A DNA stretch of 64,000 bases from Soonwooa sp032078105 (lineage in GTDB: Bacteria; Bacteroidota; Bacteroidia; Flavobacteriales; Weeksellaceae), in assembly GCA_046269235.1 (NCBI GenBank), contig JBJZOS010000003.1, forward strand, positions 186,001 through 250,000, in the 5' to 3' direction. A model generated the notes under the pieces. That model was given only the letters and a program-made list of their open reading frames with translations, had not been told where the DNA came from and did not search any database. Shown here one piece after another: positions 1 to 7,783 of this stretch (its first letter is position 1; each line of letters opens with the position of its first letter). A program made the translations under genes and the position numbers.

Positions 1-696
1 TAGATTACGTTGTGCATCAAATTTTGCAATGTAGCCCACTTCATCACCATCCACCTGCCCCGTTGATCCAACGATGAAGAAACCACCATCCTTAGCAGAA
101 ATAGCGGCACCATAACTATTTGGAAGATCCTGATACTTTTTAGTTTTTATCCACTGCTGATTACCATTGGTATCATATTTTGCAAATGAAAATCCTGACT
201 CGGCACCACTACCATCTTCGGATTCAAAATCTAAGCTCATCAAAATACTATTATCAGCAAGCGCTTCCAATCTAGAAATATAGGTTTCATAATTTTCGAT
301 TTTAACATTTTTTTTCCAAATAAAACTACCTAACGAATCTAGTTTAACATACGAAGCATCAGATGAACTTGTAGCTTCTATAACCGCAAAAATATTTCCG
401 CTATTATCTACAATTCCAGAAAATATGTAATAGCTAGACAAGTTAGGATAGGTCTTTTGCCAAATTTTTTCTCCCGTAGAAGATACTTTCGTTATTTCTG
501 GAATAATAATACCATCGACAAATATGTTACTCATAATTAGTATACTCCCATCGCTTAACTTGACAATGCTTTCGGGATTAAAAGATGAGCTTACACTTGC
601 AGCAATATCCTTATTCCAAATAATACCAGGAGCTTCAGATTGTGCCTTAGCATTAATCGTACATACCAATGCAATAGTTAGTAAAAGTGTTTTCAT
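1..696 (-). CDS. secreted repeat protein, partial (C-terminus beyond left edge)
   Basis: The visible part is the first 232 codons of an uninterrupted minus-strand frame; the rest lies beyond the left edge. It opens with a signal peptide (MKTLLLTIALVC...AKAQ), so the product is exported. The mature part carries spaced repeats in which a Trp-Lys pair follows a Gly/Ser turn (IWNK, IWQK, FIWKK, QQWIK) and Asp-rich turns such as DNSGN and KDGGF. This is the pattern of beta-propeller or Kelch-like blades found in large secreted Bacteroidetes proteins, often T9SS cargo; the C-terminal sorting domain that would prove this is outside the window. No catalytic motif is visible. A TATATTTG promoter box lies 20 bases upstream of the ATG. 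The gene is divergent from recA. Confidence 0.8.
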   Translation of the reverse strand, partial: MKTLLLTIALVCTINAKAQSEAPGIIWNKDIAASVSSSFNPESIVKLSDGSILIMSNIFVDGIIIPEITKVSSTGEKIWQKTYPNLSSYYIFSGIVDNSGNIFAVIEATSSSDASYVKLDSLGSFIWKKNVKIENYETYISRLEALADNSILMSLDFESEDGSGAESGFSFAKYDTNGNQQWIKTKKYQDLPNSYGAAISAKDGGFFIVGSTGQVDGDEVGYIAKFDAQRNL

Positions 697-715
697 GATT
701 ATTAGTTTTATTTTT

Positions 716-723
716 CAAATATA
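716..723 (-). promoter_or_regulatory. -7 promoter box of the secreted repeat gene
   Basis: The minus strand reads TATATTTG, a match to the Bacteroidetes -7 consensus TAnnTTTG, 20 bases before the ATG at 696. An inverted repeat at 745-762 covers the place where the -33 element would be. Confidence 0.55.
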
Positions 724-744
724 TTATCATGATTAATTAAAAAT

Positions 745-762
745 ATACCTAATTCTAGGTAT
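745..762. promoter_or_regulatory. inverted repeat ATACCTA/TAGGTAT
   Basis: Seven-base arms ATACCTA (745-751) and TAGGTAT (756-762) are separated by four bases. The site lies in the recA / secreted-protein intergenic region and overlaps the expected -33 position of the leftward promoter. It looks like a regulator-binding site, but the regulator is unknown. Confidence 0.4.
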
Positions 763-781
763 TTTACAAGAATTTCATTTT

Positions 782-802
782 TTTGATACAATTTGTATCA
801 AA
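782..802. promoter_or_regulatory. perfect 10-bp palindrome upstream of recA
   Basis: Arms TTTGATACAA (782-791) and TTGTATCAAA (793-802) pair perfectly around a single T. The site ends 29 bases before the recA -7 box and 55 bases before its ATG, a position typical of an operator. It does not resemble the E. coli or Bacillus SOS box. Function is inferred from symmetry and location only. Confidence 0.5.
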
Positions 803-831
803 ATATAGATTCATATACTAAAGATTTTCCG

Positions 832-839
832 TAAATTTG
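832..839 (+). promoter_or_regulatory. recA -7 promoter box
   Basis: TAAATTTG matches TAnnTTTG and lies 18 bases before the ATG at 858. It overlaps a possible upstream TTG start at 837, which argues that translation begins at the ATG. Confidence 0.55.
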
Positions 840-857
840 AAATTATTAAAATTTAGG

Positions 858-1859
858 ATGAGCAATATTGACGATAAAAAGAAAGCACTCCAATTAGTGC
901 TTGATAAACTAGATAAAACTTACGGAAAAGGTACTGTAATGACTCTTGGAGAGGATTCTGTTGACCACACAATCGAGGTTATCCCATCAGGATCTTTAGG
1001 TCTTGACCTTGCTTTGGGGGTTGGTGGTTATCCTCGTGGTAGAATTATTGAAATCTACGGACCAGAATCTTCGGGTAAAACAACCTTGACACTTCATGCC
1101 ATTGCTGAAGCACAAAAACAAGGCGGTATTGCTGCATTTATAGATGCAGAGCATGCCTTTGACAGAATTTATGCTGGCAAACTGGGTATTGATCTTGACA
1201 ACTTAATCATTTCTCAACCAGACAACGGAGAACAGGCTTTAGAAATTGCTGATAACCTCATCCGTTCGGGCGCTATTGATATTGTGGTTATCGACTCGGT
1301 TGCTGCCTTAACACCAAAAGCCGAAATCGAAGGTGAAATGGGTGATTCTAAAATGGGGCTACACGCTAGATTGATGTCTCAAGCATTGAGAAAGCTAACG
1401 GCGACTATTAATAAAACTAAATGTACCGTAATTTTCATCAACCAGTTGAGAGAAAAAATCGGGGTAATGTTTGGAAATCCAGAAACAACAACTGGTGGTA
1501 ACGCTCTTAAATTCTATGCTACTGTTAGAGTTGACATCAGAAAAGCGAGTGCGCCAATCAAAAATGGTGACGAAGCTGTTGGTAGCCGTGTTAAAGTGAA
1601 AATTGTTAAAAACAAAGTAGCGCCACCTTTCAAGATGGCCGAATTTGACATCATGTATGGCGAAGGCGTTTCCAAAGTTGGTGAAATCCTAGATCAAGGT
1701 GTGGAGCTTGGTGTTATCCAAAAAAGTGGATCTTGGTTCAGTTACGAAGGTACAAAACTTGGTCAAGGTCGTGATGCTGTTAAAGATGTCATCAAAGACA
1801 ATCCTGAATTAGCAGAAGAGCTTGAAATAAAAATTAAAGAAAAAATAAAAGGAGAATAA
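858..1859 (+). CDS. recA: recombinase RecA
   Basis: RecA polymerises on single-stranded DNA, uses ATP to drive homologous pairing and, where LexA-type repressors exist, triggers their self-cleavage. The 333-residue product has the normal family length. The Walker A motif GPESSGKTT, the Walker B strand IVVIDSVAALTP, the L1 segment GEMGDSKMGLHARLMSQALRKL and the L2 region FINQLREKIGVMFGNPETTTGG are all present. The frame could open at a TTG at 837, but this overlaps the promoter box TAAATTTG; the ATG at 858 gives the canonical N-terminus MSNIDDKKKAL. The gene is monocistronic and ends in a strong hairpin terminator. Two inverted repeats in the upstream region may govern expression. Confidence 0.98.
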   Translation: MSNIDDKKKALQLVLDKLDKTYGKGTVMTLGEDSVDHTIEVIPSGSLGLDLALGVGGYPRGRIIEIYGPESSGKTTLTLHAIAEAQKQGGIAAFIDAEHAFDRIYAGKLGIDLDNLIISQPDNGEQALEIADNLIRSGAIDIVVIDSVAALTPKAEIEGEMGDSKMGLHARLMSQALRKLTATINKTKCTVIFINQLREKIGVMFGNPETTTGGNALKFYATVRVDIRKASAPIKNGDEAVGSRVKVKIVKNKVAPPFKMAEFDIMYGEGVSKVGEILDQGVELGVIQKSGSWFSYEGTKLGQGRDAVKDVIKDNPELAEELEIKIKEKIKGE

Positions 1860-1881
1860 TTTTATTTAAATTCTTAAATAT

Positions 1882-1917
1882 AAACCGCTACATAATGTTG
1901 TAGCGGTTTTTTTATTT
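1882..1917 (+). terminator. rho-independent terminator of recA
   Basis: An 11-bp stem, AAACCGCTACA with TGTAGCGGTTT, is followed by a run of T. It may also serve the convergent lipoprotein gene ending at 1942. Confidence 0.85.
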
Positions 1918-1941
1918 TTAAATGACGACGTAGTAATAGAA

Positions 1942-2604
1942 CTATTTAATATCAAAAACCATATCAAGACTTCGCAAATCAATCCATTGTTTAAACATTG
2001 AAGAATTCTTATCCAACGCAATAATGTTAAGACCGTCCTTTGAATGGATTAAAAAATATACTGCATGTAATTTTGCATCATTCCATTGATAAAGATTTTG
2101 AAAAGCATCTTTCTTCGCTTCTCCGTTTTCGTCTAAGAAAATGGTTCCCGTTTTACTAGATTCTTGTTTTGAGAAAACGGCTTTCCCATATTGTTGTTCA
2201 AACTTTTTGATGACAGATTTTGATTCTTCTTGGCTAGTAATTGACAATTCGTAACAAAATATTTTCTGACCTTTTTTTGGATAGAATATCGAAAAGTCCT
2301 TAAACTTTTTGCTTAAATCAACACCAAAATAAGCGACTTCTTGCGCGTCAGGAACAACAAATTCTTCATAATCCATATTGAGGTTTGTGGTTTGGTTTTG
2401 ATCCTGATAAAGACTTAAACCAGTCGCGTCAAAAAACTGTTTCAAAGTTTCATCAAAATTAATATTGGCAACATCAAAACCTTTGTAAGCCACCACTTTT
2501 TTGGATGTCACCGCCTCGGATCTAGGTTCTTCTTTTGGTTTTTCTGTCTGTCCATTGCAAGATATAATGACGGTCAATAGAAGTAGGTTTAATAATAATT
2601 TCAT
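1942..2604 (-). CDS. lipoprotein of unknown function
   Basis: The 220-residue product starts with a lipoprotein signal peptide (MKLLLNLLLLTVIISC), so Cys16 is likely lipidated and the protein anchored in an envelope membrane. A short Lys/Glu-rich linker follows, then a mixed alpha/beta domain with no motif I recognise. Aromatic residues are frequent in the C-terminal half (FSIFYPKKGQKIF, YQWNDAKLHAVYFLI). It resembles the many single-gene Bacteroidetes lipoproteins with no assigned function. It lies 48 bases downstream of the alkyltransferase-like gene on the same strand and may be read with it. The role cannot be inferred from context. Confidence 0.8.
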   Translation of the reverse strand: MKLLLNLLLLTVIISCNGQTEKPKEEPRSEAVTSKKVVAYKGFDVANINFDETLKQFFDATGLSLYQDQNQTTNLNMDYEEFVVPDAQEVAYFGVDLSKKFKDFSIFYPKKGQKIFCYELSITSQEESKSVIKKFEQQYGKAVFSKQESSKTGTIFLDENGEAKKDAFQNLYQWNDAKLHAVYFLIHSKDGLNIIALDKNSSMFKQWIDLRSLDMVFDIK

Positions 2605-2652
2605 TTTTATGTTTAGTATTTAATTTCGAATTAATTTTTAAAAAAGAAAATA

Positions 2653-2949
2653 TTACAATTCAACCAACGGATCCCAAAATAGGTTTTTAAAATCTTTAAC
2701 CCTTTGATTATTAAATTCTAAACCTTCCCTTTCAAGTTTAATTTTAAATTCGGGGACTGACAAAATACCACAACTTCCTACAACACGATGCGCAGGAACA
2801 TCCGCAGGACAACCGCCCATTGCGCGACCAACATGACGCGAATGATTGGGATAACCAACTGCTTTTGCAATCGAACCATAAGTCGTCACACGACCTTTCG
2901 GAATGAGTCTTGTGATGTCGTAAACCTGATTTTTAAAAATTTCGTCCAC
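2653..2949 (-). CDS. alkyltransferase-like protein (MGMT family, active-site Cys replaced)
   Basis: This 98-residue protein matches the DNA-binding C-terminal domain of O6-alkylguanine-DNA alkyltransferases: helix-turn-helix segment RVTTYGSIAKAVGYPNHSRHVGRAM, arginine finger region, then PAHRVV. In true alkyltransferases the last motif is PCHRV and its Cys accepts the alkyl group. Here the Cys is Ala, so the protein cannot be a suicide alkyltransferase. It belongs to the alkyltransferase-like (ATL) group, which flip out O6-alkylguanine and hand it to nucleotide excision repair. A second Cys (GSCGILS) follows, but not at the catalytic position. There is no N-terminal domain. The gene sits between a terminator and a lipoprotein gene. 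Confidence 0.88.
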   Translation of the reverse strand: MDEIFKNQVYDITRLIPKGRVTTYGSIAKAVGYPNHSRHVGRAMGGCPADVPAHRVVGSCGILSVPEFKIKLEREGLEFNNQRVKDFKNLFWDPLVEL

Positions 2950-2970
2950 TATTTTTTTGTTTAAATTTAA

Positions 2971-2999
2971 ATAAAAAAGACCTAATTGCTTAGGTCTTT
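2971..2999 (-). terminator. terminator of the E1 dehydrogenase gene
   Basis: Stem AAAGACCTA/TAGGTCTTT with a six-base loop; on the minus strand a T-run follows. It lies 25 bases past the E1 stop codon and just upstream of the alkyltransferase-like gene. Confidence 0.8.
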
Positions 3000-3023
3000 C
3001 AATATATTTTTTAATTCCAAATA

Positions 3024-5462
3024 TTAATAAATCGCTGGATACTTTGCAGGATTAACTTCATGGAACATTGCGTAGATTTTTTCTACCATATCATCCACAG
3101 ATGGCTTAGAGAAATAATCGCCATCCGTTGCATAAGCTGGGCGATGATCCTCCGCCGAAATACAAATTGGCGCAGAATCTAAGTATCTAAACGCATTTTG
3201 TTTTTCAATAATTTGTTGAAGAATAAATGCCGAAGTTCCGCCTTCTACATCTTCGTCGATAACAACAAGACGATTGGTTTTCTTAACACTTTCTGCAATC
3301 TCACTTGACAAGTCAAACGGAATTAACGATTGAATATCGATAACTTCAGCTTTGATACCTAACTTTTCCAGTTCTTTAGCCGCTTCCATTACAATTCTCC
3401 AAGTGGAACCATAAGTTACCAAAGTCACATCGCTACCTTCTTTTGTTACTTCAATTTTACCAACAGGAACCGTAAATTCTCCTAAGTTATCAGGTTGCTT
3501 TTCCTTTAAACGATAACCATTAAGACATTCTACAATAAGAGCCGGTTCATCCGCTTGTAACATCGTATTATAGAAGCCAGCTGCCTTTGTCAAATCTCTC
3601 GGCACCAAAACATTAATCCCCTTCACCAAATTGATGATACCTGCCATTGGCGAGCCAGAATGCCAAATACCTTCTAATCTGTGACCACGCGTTCTGATAA
3701 TAACTGGCGCTTTTTGACCACCTTTTGTACGATATTGTACGGTCGCCAAATCGTCGCTCATACCTTGTAAACAATACAAAATATAATCTAAATATTGGAT
3801 TTCCGCAATTGGACGAAGACCGCGCATCGCAAGGCCAATACCTTGACCTAGAATTGTCGCCTCACGAATACCAGTATCAGCAATTCTCAAAGCACCATAT
3901 TTTTCCTGAAGACCTTCTAGACCTTGGTTAACGTCACCAATGTTACCAGTATCTTCACCAAAAATCATGGCTTGAGGATATTTCTCAAAGATTTTATCAA
4001 AGTTATTTCTCACCACCATTCTACCATCAACTACTTCTGAAGTTTCGGAATAAACTGGCTTTACTTCTGCAATATTGGTCGCTTTCCATTCGCTTTGAGA
4101 ATATAAGTGAGAAGAATAATTGTCTTTTTCAACCGCGAAAAGCTTTTCGTAAGCTTGTGTCAGCGCTTGTCTTTCAGCAGAATTTGTTCCTCTTGTCGCA
4201 AGTAAAGTTTGACGAATTAAATGGAATATATCTTTTTTACCAACAGAAATTAAAGCTTTAAATTTACTTACAAAATCAGCAATGTTTGCATGTTGCGAAG
4301 CCATTGCTTCAACCAGAGGCAAGGCTTTATTTTTTAAATCTGTTATTGTTGTTTGATAGTTTTCCCAAGCTTGTTTTTGACCATCTTTTACAATTTTTTT
4401 AGCTTCAGACTCAATTTGGTCAAGTTCTTCTTTAGTCGCAATAATTTGTACATCGCCACCTTCTTCGAATTGGAAAGAATAAGTCTCGATCCACTCACGG
4501 AATTTATTTAAACAATCAAATTCTGTCTCAAAAGTAAGGCGCTCTTCGTTTTTGTAACGCTCGTGCGAACCGGAAGTTGAGTGACCTTGTGGCTGCGTTA
4601 CTTCGATAACGTGCACTACAACTGGTACGCTTTCTTCTCTTGCAAAATGCTCAGCTTTAGCATAAGCATCCATCAAAGCTGGATAATCCCAAGCTTTAAC
4701 TTGGATAATTTCGCAACCTTGCTTTTCACCTTCTTGTCTTTGGAAACCAGAAAGCATTTCGGCGATATTAGCTTTGGCTCTTTGGTTTTTCGTAGGAACT
4801 GAAATCCCATATCCATCATCCCAAATTGAAACAATCATCGGCACTTGCAATGCACAAGCCGCATTAAGTGTTTCCCAGAAATGACCTTCTGCTGTTGAAG
4901 CATCACCAATGGTCCCGAAAGCAACTTCCTTCCCAGAATTTGAGAATTTTTCAGCGCCATCGAATTTTATCTCTTTATAAAAATTAGAAGCTTGAGCAAG
5001 CCCCAACAATCTCGGCATTTGTCCTGCTGTAGGCGAAATGTCCGAAGAAATGTTTTTAATCTTTGTTAAATCCTTCCAACTTCCATCTTCATTAATAGTT
5101 CTGGTTGCATAGTGGCCATTCATCTGACGACCGCCCGACGCAGGCTCTCTATCAACATTGGTATCTGCATAAAGTTGTGCAAAAAAGCTTTCTACAGTTA
5201 ACGCATTAATCGCCAAAGCAAAAGTCTGATCTCTGTAATATCCTGAACGGAAATCGCCATCACGGAAAACTTGAGCCATTGCTAATTGTGGCAACTCCTT
5301 CCCGTCTCCGAAAATACCAAATTTGGCTTTTCCGGTTAACACTTCTCTTCTACCCAAATAACTCATCTCACGAGAAACCCTCGCTAGCTTGTAATTTGCT
5401 AAAATTTCACTCTTAAAATCTTGGAAAGAAAGTTCCTCTGTATCTATGAAAGTCTCTTGCAT
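3024..5462 (-). CDS. fused 2-oxoacid dehydrogenase E1 alpha/beta (branched-chain type)
   Basis: The 812-residue protein joins the E1 alpha and E1 beta subunits of a thiamine-diphosphate 2-oxoacid dehydrogenase in one chain. It decarboxylates a 2-oxo acid and passes the acyl group to the lipoyl E2. The alpha half (about 1-370) has the ThDP motif GDASTAEGHFWETLN and the substrate region SGYYRDQTFAL. The beta half (about 470-810) has IFGEDTGNIGDVNQGLEG, RIADTGIREATILGQGIGLA and HSGSPMAGI. Such fusions are usual in Bacteroidetes and are generally assigned to branched-chain oxoacid oxidation; a pyruvate substrate cannot be excluded. No E2 or E3 gene is adjacent. A TATATTTG box lies 16 bases upstream and a terminator follows, so it is transcribed alone. 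Confidence 0.92.
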   Translation of the reverse strand: MQETFIDTEELSFQDFKSEILANYKLARVSREMSYLGRREVLTGKAKFGIFGDGKELPQLAMAQVFRDGDFRSGYYRDQTFALAINALTVESFFAQLYADTNVDREPASGGRQMNGHYATRTINEDGSWKDLTKIKNISSDISPTAGQMPRLLGLAQASNFYKEIKFDGAEKFSNSGKEVAFGTIGDASTAEGHFWETLNAACALQVPMIVSIWDDGYGISVPTKNQRAKANIAEMLSGFQRQEGEKQGCEIIQVKAWDYPALMDAYAKAEHFAREESVPVVVHVIEVTQPQGHSTSGSHERYKNEERLTFETEFDCLNKFREWIETYSFQFEEGGDVQIIATKEELDQIESEAKKIVKDGQKQAWENYQTTITDLKNKALPLVEAMASQHANIADFVSKFKALISVGKKDIFHLIRQTLLATRGTNSAERQALTQAYEKLFAVEKDNYSSHLYSQSEWKATNIAEVKPVYSETSEVVDGRMVVRNNFDKIFEKYPQAMIFGEDTGNIGDVNQGLEGLQEKYGALRIADTGIREATILGQGIGLAMRGLRPIAEIQYLDYILYCLQGMSDDLATVQYRTKGGQKAPVIIRTRGHRLEGIWHSGSPMAGIINLVKGINVLVPRDLTKAAGFYNTMLQADEPALIVECLNGYRLKEKQPDNLGEFTVPVGKIEVTKEGSDVTLVTYGSTWRIVMEAAKELEKLGIKAEVIDIQSLIPFDLSSEIAESVKKTNRLVVIDEDVEGGTSAFILQQIIEKQNAFRYLDSAPICISAEDHRPAYATDGDYFSKPSVDDMVEKIYAMFHEVNPAKYPAIY

Positions 5463-5478
5463 TTTTATACATTTTCTA

Positions 5479-5486
5479 CAAATATA
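5479..5486 (-). promoter_or_regulatory. -7 box of the E1 dehydrogenase gene
   Basis: The minus strand reads TATATTTG, 16 bases before the ATG at 5462. Confidence 0.5.
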
Positions 5487-5652
5487 ACATTTTAAATTAA
5501 ATGCGAAAACAATATTTTTATTAACTTAATTTTTCTTGAATCAGAATGTTTTAATTTAAAAATAACAATATTCAACAACAAATTATAAATAAAATTATTA
5601 AATTCTCAAATTAATCAAAGTATAAGTGAAACTTAATAAGTTTTAATAAAAT

Positions 5653-5685
5653 AAAAAATCCTAAGTCAAGACCTAGGATTTTATA
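5653..5685 (-). terminator. terminator of the GreA/GreB-family gene
   Basis: Stem AATCCTA/TAGGATT, extended inward to ten pairs with one mismatch; T-rich on the minus strand. It starts 20 bases past the stop codon. Confidence 0.75.
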
Positions 5686-5704
5686 TTTCGCTTTTAATTA
5701 TAAA

Positions 5705-6085
5705 TTAAGCTTCGAAATTTTCTACACTAAGAATTTCGATTTTTCTGTCACCAGTTGGGAAAGGATATTCGATAACGTCACCCACTTTGTAACCAACCGT
5801 TGCTAGTGCCATTTCGGATAATATTGAATATTTATTCTTTTTTGGGTTAGCCTTAGTTGATGGTACAAAAATATATTCTGCTTCTGTATTGTCGTTATGT
5901 TCCTTAATTTTCACGATTCTGTTAACCGTTACAATATCTTCTGGAAGCTCTCTTCTAAGAACTTGCTTTGCATTTTTAAGTTGATCTAACAACAAAACTT
6001 CTTCTTCTATTGTTGTTCTTTTTCTTCTTAAATGATCTTTGATTGCGTCATATATTCCGGTTGTAACTACGATAGGTTCTAACAT
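5705..6085 (-). CDS. GreA/GreB-family elongation factor-like protein
   Basis: This 126-residue protein has the C-terminal FKBP-like domain of GreA/GreB/Rnk (roughly residues 50-126, with the motif SILSEMALATVGYKVGDVIEYPFPTGDRKIEILSV). The N-terminal part (IKDHLRRKRTTIEEEVLLLDQLKNAKQVLRREL) is a helical segment about half as long as the GreA coiled coil. True Gre factors insert a long coiled coil tipped by acidic residues into the RNA-polymerase secondary channel to rescue backtracked complexes. The short helix resembles Rnk, which binds polymerase without stimulating cleavage. It is a single gene with its own terminator. The family is secure; whether it cleaves or only competes is not. Confidence 0.85.
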   Translation of the reverse strand: MLEPIVVTTGIYDAIKDHLRRKRTTIEEEVLLLDQLKNAKQVLRRELPEDIVTVNRIVKIKEHNDNTEAEYIFVPSTKANPKKNKYSILSEMALATVGYKVGDVIEYPFPTGDRKIEILSVENFEA

Positions 6086-6214
6086 TTTTTTTTAATTTTA
6101 AATTGAAATTCTCAATGTATACATAACATAATCGGGTATGCAAAATTCTTATGAAAACCTACATACGTACAATACATTGAAATGAATAGTTGATTAAAAA
6201 CGGTCATCAAATAC

Positions 6215-6237
6215 CCCTGTCCCGACTAACGACAGGG
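6215..6237. repeat. inverted repeat CCCTGTC/GACAGGG
   Basis: Seven perfect G/C-rich pairs around a nine-base loop, in an otherwise AT-rich gene-free region. No T-run follows on either strand, so this is not a normal terminator. Confidence 0.5.
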
Positions 6238-6347
6238 CTTAATCGATAAACTCTTTAGAACTTTGTAGAAAAACGTCATCACGAAGATAGGACAAAGAAG
6301 CAATAAGTCTTTGGCAATGGATAACTTCATATTGAAATCTATAATTC

Positions 6348-6385
6348 GTCATATCTTATTCGTGAGAACTTTACGAAGATATGAC
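6348..6385. repeat. long inverted repeat GTCATATCTT/AAGATATGAC
   Basis: Ten perfect outer pairs, plus an inner CGT/ACG pairing offset by a three-base bulge, form a stem-loop of about 38 bases. Together with the nearby CGTCATCACGAAG segment it looks like a worn extragenic repeat. Confidence 0.5.
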
Positions 6386-6543
6386 TATATTACCGCAAAA
6401 GCAAATATCTGTCTTTTTGTAATTAAAAAAGGCCCCCGAAACTAATGCTTCGCGGAATCTTGGTAAAAACACAAAGGTTGCTTTTTAATAATTATACTTA
6501 AAATTTTTCGCAGACCATACTATAATAGCTTACAATTAAAATT

Positions 6544-6870
6544 GGTATACCTGACAAGGCAGGAAAGATAGAAAATGCCGATGGTGGAATGGTTTTTTTG
6601 GACGAAATCGAAAATTTGTCCTTGCCTTTGCAACAAAAATTGTTGACTCTAATTTAAACTAAAAGCTTTCGAGAATTGGAGAAACAAAAGAACGTTTCCC
6701 AAATGATCGATTTTTATTTGCTACCAACGCTGAATTAAGAAAAATGGTTGCTGAAGGGAAGTTTAGAGAAGATTTATATTTAAGAATTATACCGTGGAAG
6801 TCAATGCGCCACCACTTCGCGATCGAAAAGAAGATGTTCCCACTTTATTGCCGTTTCTATTGCTTTACAA
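6544..6870 (+). pseudogene. remnant of an NtrC-type sigma-54 response regulator
   Basis: Pieces of the AAA+ domain of a sigma-54-dependent activator can be read across three frames: GKIENADGGMVFLDEIENL (Walker B region), then a stop; IGETKERFPNDRF and LFATNAELRKMVAEGKFREDLYLR; then after another shift TVEVNAPPLRDRKEDVP. The receiver domain, the Walker A region and the C-terminal Fis-type helix-turn-helix are all missing. An intact protein would bind enhancers and use ATP to open sigma-54 promoters on command of a partner kinase. A matching kinase remnant follows immediately. At least one stop and two frameshifts make the gene dead. Confidence 0.88.
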
Positions 6871-6900
6871 ATCGCTTGCTGGACGAAGTTTCCGACTCAA

Positions 6901-7691
6901 ATGAATGACGTCGAAAAAATCATTAGTCCTATAAAAAATAAAGATTTTTCACTTTTTCCGGAAATGGATTCTAAAAATGACTTAAAAGCCAACGTAGTAA
7001 AGTTGTATTATCAGTCCAAAGAAGAACACAAAGACCTTTATTCTTACAAAAATCTCTACGAATCGATTTTAAATAAAATGGAAATCTGACTTTTGATTTT
7101 AAATAAAAATCAGCAAGAAGAAAATTGGAAAGTTTTCTATTCCCATCCTAATTTTTAGAATATTTTGAAAGTCCCAAAATATAAGGAATGGAATTTTTAT
7201 AAAGACAAATCGGGGGAGTTTTTTCAATAAATTGAAAGCACAAATTTTAAAGATTCTCCAGAATTTGTGGATATTTCAATGCAAGAAAGTACGGCGCAGT
7301 CCTACTCGATTCGTACGTCTAGAAAACAAATAAGATGCAGTTGCAGATGTCAGCACAAGATTATTTTATACAAGCTGATGAAAGCATGATTGAACGTGTT
7401 TTAGTAAATCTTCTAACCAACGCCCAATAGGCGTTACAAAAGCGAGATTCTAAAAATAGTAACATTCAATTTTCAGAAGTCTACGACTGGATTTTACTTT
7501 CTGTGGAAGACAACGGTCTAGGAATCGATCCACAAATTGAATCGAAGATTTTTCTTCCCTTTCTCACCAAGCGACAAAACGGTTCTGGAATTGGCTTAAC
7601 TCTTGCTAAAGATTTTATGGAAGCACATAACAGTTATCTCATCTATCGACGATTGGAACAAGGTTCAGCATTTGAAAGATGGTTTGCATAG
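6901..7691 (+). pseudogene. remnant of an NtrB-type sensor histidine kinase
   Basis: The first piece (6901-7089, MNDVEKIISPIKNKDFSLF...) is the middle of a sensor kinase. In-frame stops follow at 7087, in the SHPNF region and after GEFFQ. A frameshift near 7330 coincides with loss of the phospho-acceptor His segment. The ATPase domain can still be read: ADESMIERVLVNLLTNAQ (N box), then a TAG, then VEDNGLGIDPQ (G1), FLPFLTKRQNGSGIGLTLAKDFM (F and G2 boxes). The partner regulator remnant lies just upstream, so a whole two-component system has been lost. The segment 7503-7691 has an open frame but lacks everything needed for function. Confidence 0.88.
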
Positions 7692-7783
7692 ACAAATAAA
7701 CACATAACAAAAAGTTATAGACTATAAATTTTTACAATTGGTTTTGTAATATCATATTTTAGAAATTTGTCAAAAAAAAGAAC

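Larger units (their letters stand above)
6086..6543. other. gene-free stretch with decayed repeats
   Basis: No coding frame is visible across about 460 bases. The stretch holds two stem-loops (6215-6237 and 6348-6385) and a segment near 6269-6310 containing CGTCATCACGAAG and AAGAAGCAAT, which resembles the dispersed extragenic repeats seen in many Bacteroidetes genomes. It leads directly into the remnant of an NtrC-type regulator, so the rest is probably erased coding sequence. Confidence 0.5.

Noticed and set aside
7503..7691. An open frame with good kinase ATPase motifs
   Set aside because: Not a functional short gene; it is only the end of the broken sensor kinase, with the N box cut by a stop upstream.
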